DNA from: Streptomyces seoulensis
Lineage (GTDB): Bacteria; Actinomycetota; Actinomycetes; Streptomycetales; Streptomycetaceae
Assembly (NCBI GenBank): GCA_013364255.1
Contig: CP054936.1
Coordinates: 682,001 to 746,000 of the forward strand
Length of the DNA stretch: 64,000 nucleotides
Reading direction: 5' to 3'
Shown here: piece by piece, positions 62,002-64,000 of the stretch
Position numbering within the stretch: position 1 is the first letter of the stretch
Layout of the letters: each line of letters opens with the position of its first letter
The notes under the pieces: model-generated
Database searches by the model: none
What the model was told of the DNA's origin: nothing
What the model saw: the letters and a program-made list of their open reading frames with translations, nothing else
Translations under genes and position numbers: made by a program

Positions 62002-62625
62002 CTACCCCCACAAGGACTTGGCGCGCTCCAGCACCTCGGCCGGCGCCTTGGCCACCGAGCCGGTCCGGTACGGGGGGTGCGGGTCGTACTCGGTGTAGAG
62101 CTGGATCGCCTGGGCGGTCGTCTCGTCGCTGAGCAGGGCGGCCAGCCGCAGCGCCATGTCGATGCCGGAGGAGACCCCGGCCGAGGTGATCACCCGGTCC
62201 TGCCGCACCACCCGCTCGGCGGTGTAGCGGGCGCCGTACGACTCCAGTTGGGCGGCGGCGTCCCAATGGGTCGTGGCGGTCAGGCCGTTCAGCAGTCCGG
62301 CCGCGCCGAGCACCAGGGAGCCGGTGCAGACCGAGGTGGTGAAGCGGGTGCCCGCGTGGATCCGCCGCACCCAGTCGAGGAACGCGGCGTCGCCCACCAT
62401 GGTCTGGAAGCTGCCCCCGCCCGGGACCAGCAGGACGTCACAGCGCTCGACCTCCGCGTACCCGGTCCCGACGTGCACCGGCAGCGAGCCCAACACGTCC
62501 TGCACAAGGCCGGGTTCGGCCGCGACGAACCGTACGGTGGCATCGGGCACGTACGCGAGCACCTCGTACGGCCCGACCGCGTCGAGCGGCTCGAACCCGT
62601 CGAAGAGCGGGATCACTATGTCCAT
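62002..62625 (-). CDS. DJ-1/PfpI-family protein (isonitrile-hydratase-like)
   Basis: This 207-residue protein has a class I glutamine-amidotransferase-like fold with the nucleophile elbow SVCTGSLVLGAAGLL (Cys near residue 98), a Glu/Asp near EPLDAVGPYE, and THWDAA after it, as in InhA isonitrile hydratase and PfpI-like proteins. Function not certain. An in-frame ATG 12 bases upstream is an alternative. It is divergent from the VOC gene. Confidence 0.92.
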   Translation of the reverse strand: MDIVIPLFDGFEPLDAVGPYEVLAYVPDATVRFVAAEPGLVQDVLGSLPVHVGTGYAEVERCDVLLVPGGGSFQTMVGDAAFLDWVRRIHAGTRFTTSVCTGSLVLGAAGLLNGLTATTHWDAAAQLESYGARYTAERVVRQDRVITSAGVSSGIDMALRLAALLSDETTAQAIQLYTEYDPHPPYRTGSVAKAPAEVLERAKSLWG

Positions 62626-62829
62626 GCGCCGGAGCATAACCACCCTCCCGCCGTGACCGGCGGACGCGTACGCCGGCGCTCGGCGCCGTTCGCGGGCGGG
62701 CTGCCGGCGGCAGACCCCGCCCCACCTCGGTGAACGCCGCCGCCGACGGTGCGAGGGCGGCGGCGTGTCGGAGGGCGACGGCCGTCCGGCCGGGCGAGGG
62801 TGACTGACACACCTCGTGGAAGGACGAAG

Positions 62830-63609
62830 ATGCCCGAAGTCACCTCTCCGTACGCGACCGGCACTCCGTGCTGGGTCGATCTGATGGCGAAGGACCAGCA
62901 GGCCGCGCTGGACTTCTACCGTGATCTGCTCGGCTGGCAGGGCAGTCCGGGGCCGGCCGACTTCGGCGGGTACGCGGTCTGCGAACTGCACGGCAAGGCC
63001 GTCGCCGGCATCGGTCCCGCGATGGCCCCCGAGGGGATGCCGGAACCGCCGACGGTCTGGACGAGCTATCTGGCCAGTACGGACGCCCAGGCGACCCAGG
63101 ACGCCGTCGTCGCCGCGGGCGGCACCCTGCTGGTCCCGGCGATGGACGTCGGCGGCCTCGGCCGCATGCTGGTCGCCGCCGACCCCCAGGGCGCGGTGTT
63201 CGGCGTCTGGCAGCCGGGCGAGTTCTTCGGCGCGGGGGTGGTCAACGAGGCGAGCGCGCTGACCTGGAACGAGCTGCACACCAGCGACGTGCCCGCCGCG
63301 ACCGCCTTCTACGGGGAGGCGTTCGGCATCGAGATCGAACCGCTCGACGGCGCGGACTCCTACTGGCAGCTGCGGGTGGGCGGCCGGACGGTCGGCGGCG
63401 TCACCCTGCTCGCCAACGACCCGCCCGGCACCCCGGCGCACTGGCTGACCTACTTCGCGGTCGACGACGTCGACTCCACCGTGGACGCCCTGGTCAAACG
63501 CGGCGGGACGGTCCTCGCCCCGCCGTTCGACATGATGGCCGGCCGGATGACCGTGGTCGCCGACCCGCAGGGCGCCCCGTTCGCGATGATCAAGCCGACC
63601 TCGCGGTAG
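62830..63609 (+). CDS. two-domain VOC-family protein (Cfp30B-like)
   Basis: This 259-residue protein has two tandem VOC domains: the first opens GTPCWVDLMAKDQQAALDFY, and the second opens WNELHTSDVPAATAFY (near residue 143). Each ends with a DPQGA...FG/FA segment. It is like the mycobacterial Cfp30B/27-kDa antigen group. GAAGGACGAAG precedes ATG. Substrate unknown. Confidence 0.92.
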   Translation: MPEVTSPYATGTPCWVDLMAKDQQAALDFYRDLLGWQGSPGPADFGGYAVCELHGKAVAGIGPAMAPEGMPEPPTVWTSYLASTDAQATQDAVVAAGGTLLVPAMDVGGLGRMLVAADPQGAVFGVWQPGEFFGAGVVNEASALTWNELHTSDVPAATAFYGEAFGIEIEPLDGADSYWQLRVGGRTVGGVTLLANDPPGTPAHWLTYFAVDDVDSTVDALVKRGGTVLAPPFDMMAGRMTVVADPQGAPFAMIKPTSR

Positions 63610-63702
63610 ACGCCGCCGCGCCCGCCGTGTCCGCCGCGCCCGCCTACGCGGCGCGCGGACAGGGCGGGTACGGCGCGCGGGCAGGGCGGGTACGGCGGCC
63701 GG

Positions 63703-64000
63703 TCAGCGGACGCGGACGGTCACCGTCGGGGAGACCTGGTGTATCCAGGTGTGGCGGGAGGTCCGGGACGACGCCTCGGTGAGCACGCCGCGGAACTGCC
63801 ACTGGCCGCGATGCGCCGGGCGCACCGAGAACTTCAGGCTGCCGCCGCCGTTGTACTCGCCGGCCGAGCAGCGCAGCGTCGCCCACTTGCCCTTGCCGGA
63901 GCGCTGCTGCACACAGAACCTGTTGAAGGTGGAGTTGTCGTCCGCGCCGTGTCCGGCGAGGCGCACCGACGAGCCGAGGCGCACGGTGTGCGGGCCGGCC
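63703..64000 (-). CDS. C-terminal part of an unidentified protein (5' end outside window)
   Basis: The frame is open to the right edge, so only the last 98 codons or so are visible. The segment is beta-rich, with Cys pairs (NRFCVQQRSGKGKWATLRCSA, shown as a motif span) and repeated Trp, and ends TVTVRVR. It resembles Ig-like or adhesion-type modules of secreted proteins, but I cannot name it. Confidence 0.7.
   Translation of the reverse strand, partial: AGPHTVRLGSSVRLAGHGADDNSTFNRFCVQQRSGKGKWATLRCSAGEYNGGGSLKFSVRPAHRGQWQFRGVLTEASSRTSRHTWIHQVSPTVTVRVR

Overview
This window is chromosomal DNA from a Streptomyces or a close actinomycete relative. The evidence is very high GC with strong third-position GC bias, GTG and TTG starts, a rare TTA codon, a large NRPS locus, and many secreted enzymes and regulators typical of the genus. 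No rRNA, tRNA, CRISPR array or intact insertion sequence was seen.

About half the window (1-30.9 kb, possibly to 33.9 kb) is one non-ribosomal peptide gene cluster cut by the left edge. A rightward operon (1-11.5 kb) encodes the end of an NRPS (A-PCP), a diaminobutyrate-type aminotransferase, an ornithine-carbamoyltransferase homologue with an altered HCLP motif, a stand-alone LanB glutamylation-type protein, a free A domain, a fold-type II PLP dehydratase, a free carrier protein and a second stand-alone LanB-type protein. It ends in a hairpin, and a second 19-bp hairpin separates it from a converging leftward operon (26.6-11.9 kb). That operon encodes a SyrP-like Fe/2-oxoglutarate hydroxylase and two NRPSs (C-A-PCP-C-A-PCP and C-A-PCP-C-A-PCP-TE). 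A divergent set (26.8-30.9 kb) encodes MbtH, an MFS exporter with a long Ala-rich head, and SbnA/SbnB for 2,3-diaminopropionate. A leftward MFS pump and divergent XRE regulator follow.

Read together, the cluster supplies Dap (SbnA/B) and probably Dab (EctB-like), may carbamoylate one of them, and may hydroxylate one residue. The line loads Ser (code DVWHVSLVDK) and a Val-like residue near its end, and releases with a thioesterase whose nucleophile is Cys. The most unusual part is the pair of LanB/PEARL-like tRNA-dependent enzymes with no precursor peptide, sitting beside a free A domain and free PCP. They may use aminoacyl-tRNA on a carrier-bound or free amino acid substrate. The two copies share two blocks of near-identical DNA, indicating gene conversion.

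From 34 to 64 kb the window is ordinary chromosome: a repeat-bearing secreted protein, a SpoIIE-type phosphatase, a DinB-like protein, a subtilase with P-domain, a LuxR-type LAL regulator, a TetR/SRPBCC divergent pair, an EF-hand protein, a multidomain secreted GH87 alpha-1,3-glucanase, a VOC protein, an amidase, a YceI protein, a streptothricin-acetyltransferase-like GNAT, a MerR-controlled ABC exporter beside a truncated integrase (a likely mobile remnant, carrying a TTA codon), a MerR-HEAT fusion, a phospholipase D-type protein, a cysteine-hydrolase-fold protein lacking its Cys, an I36-type inhibitor, Dps, a DJ-1/PfpI protein and a two-domain VOC protein. The right edge cuts a leftward gene.
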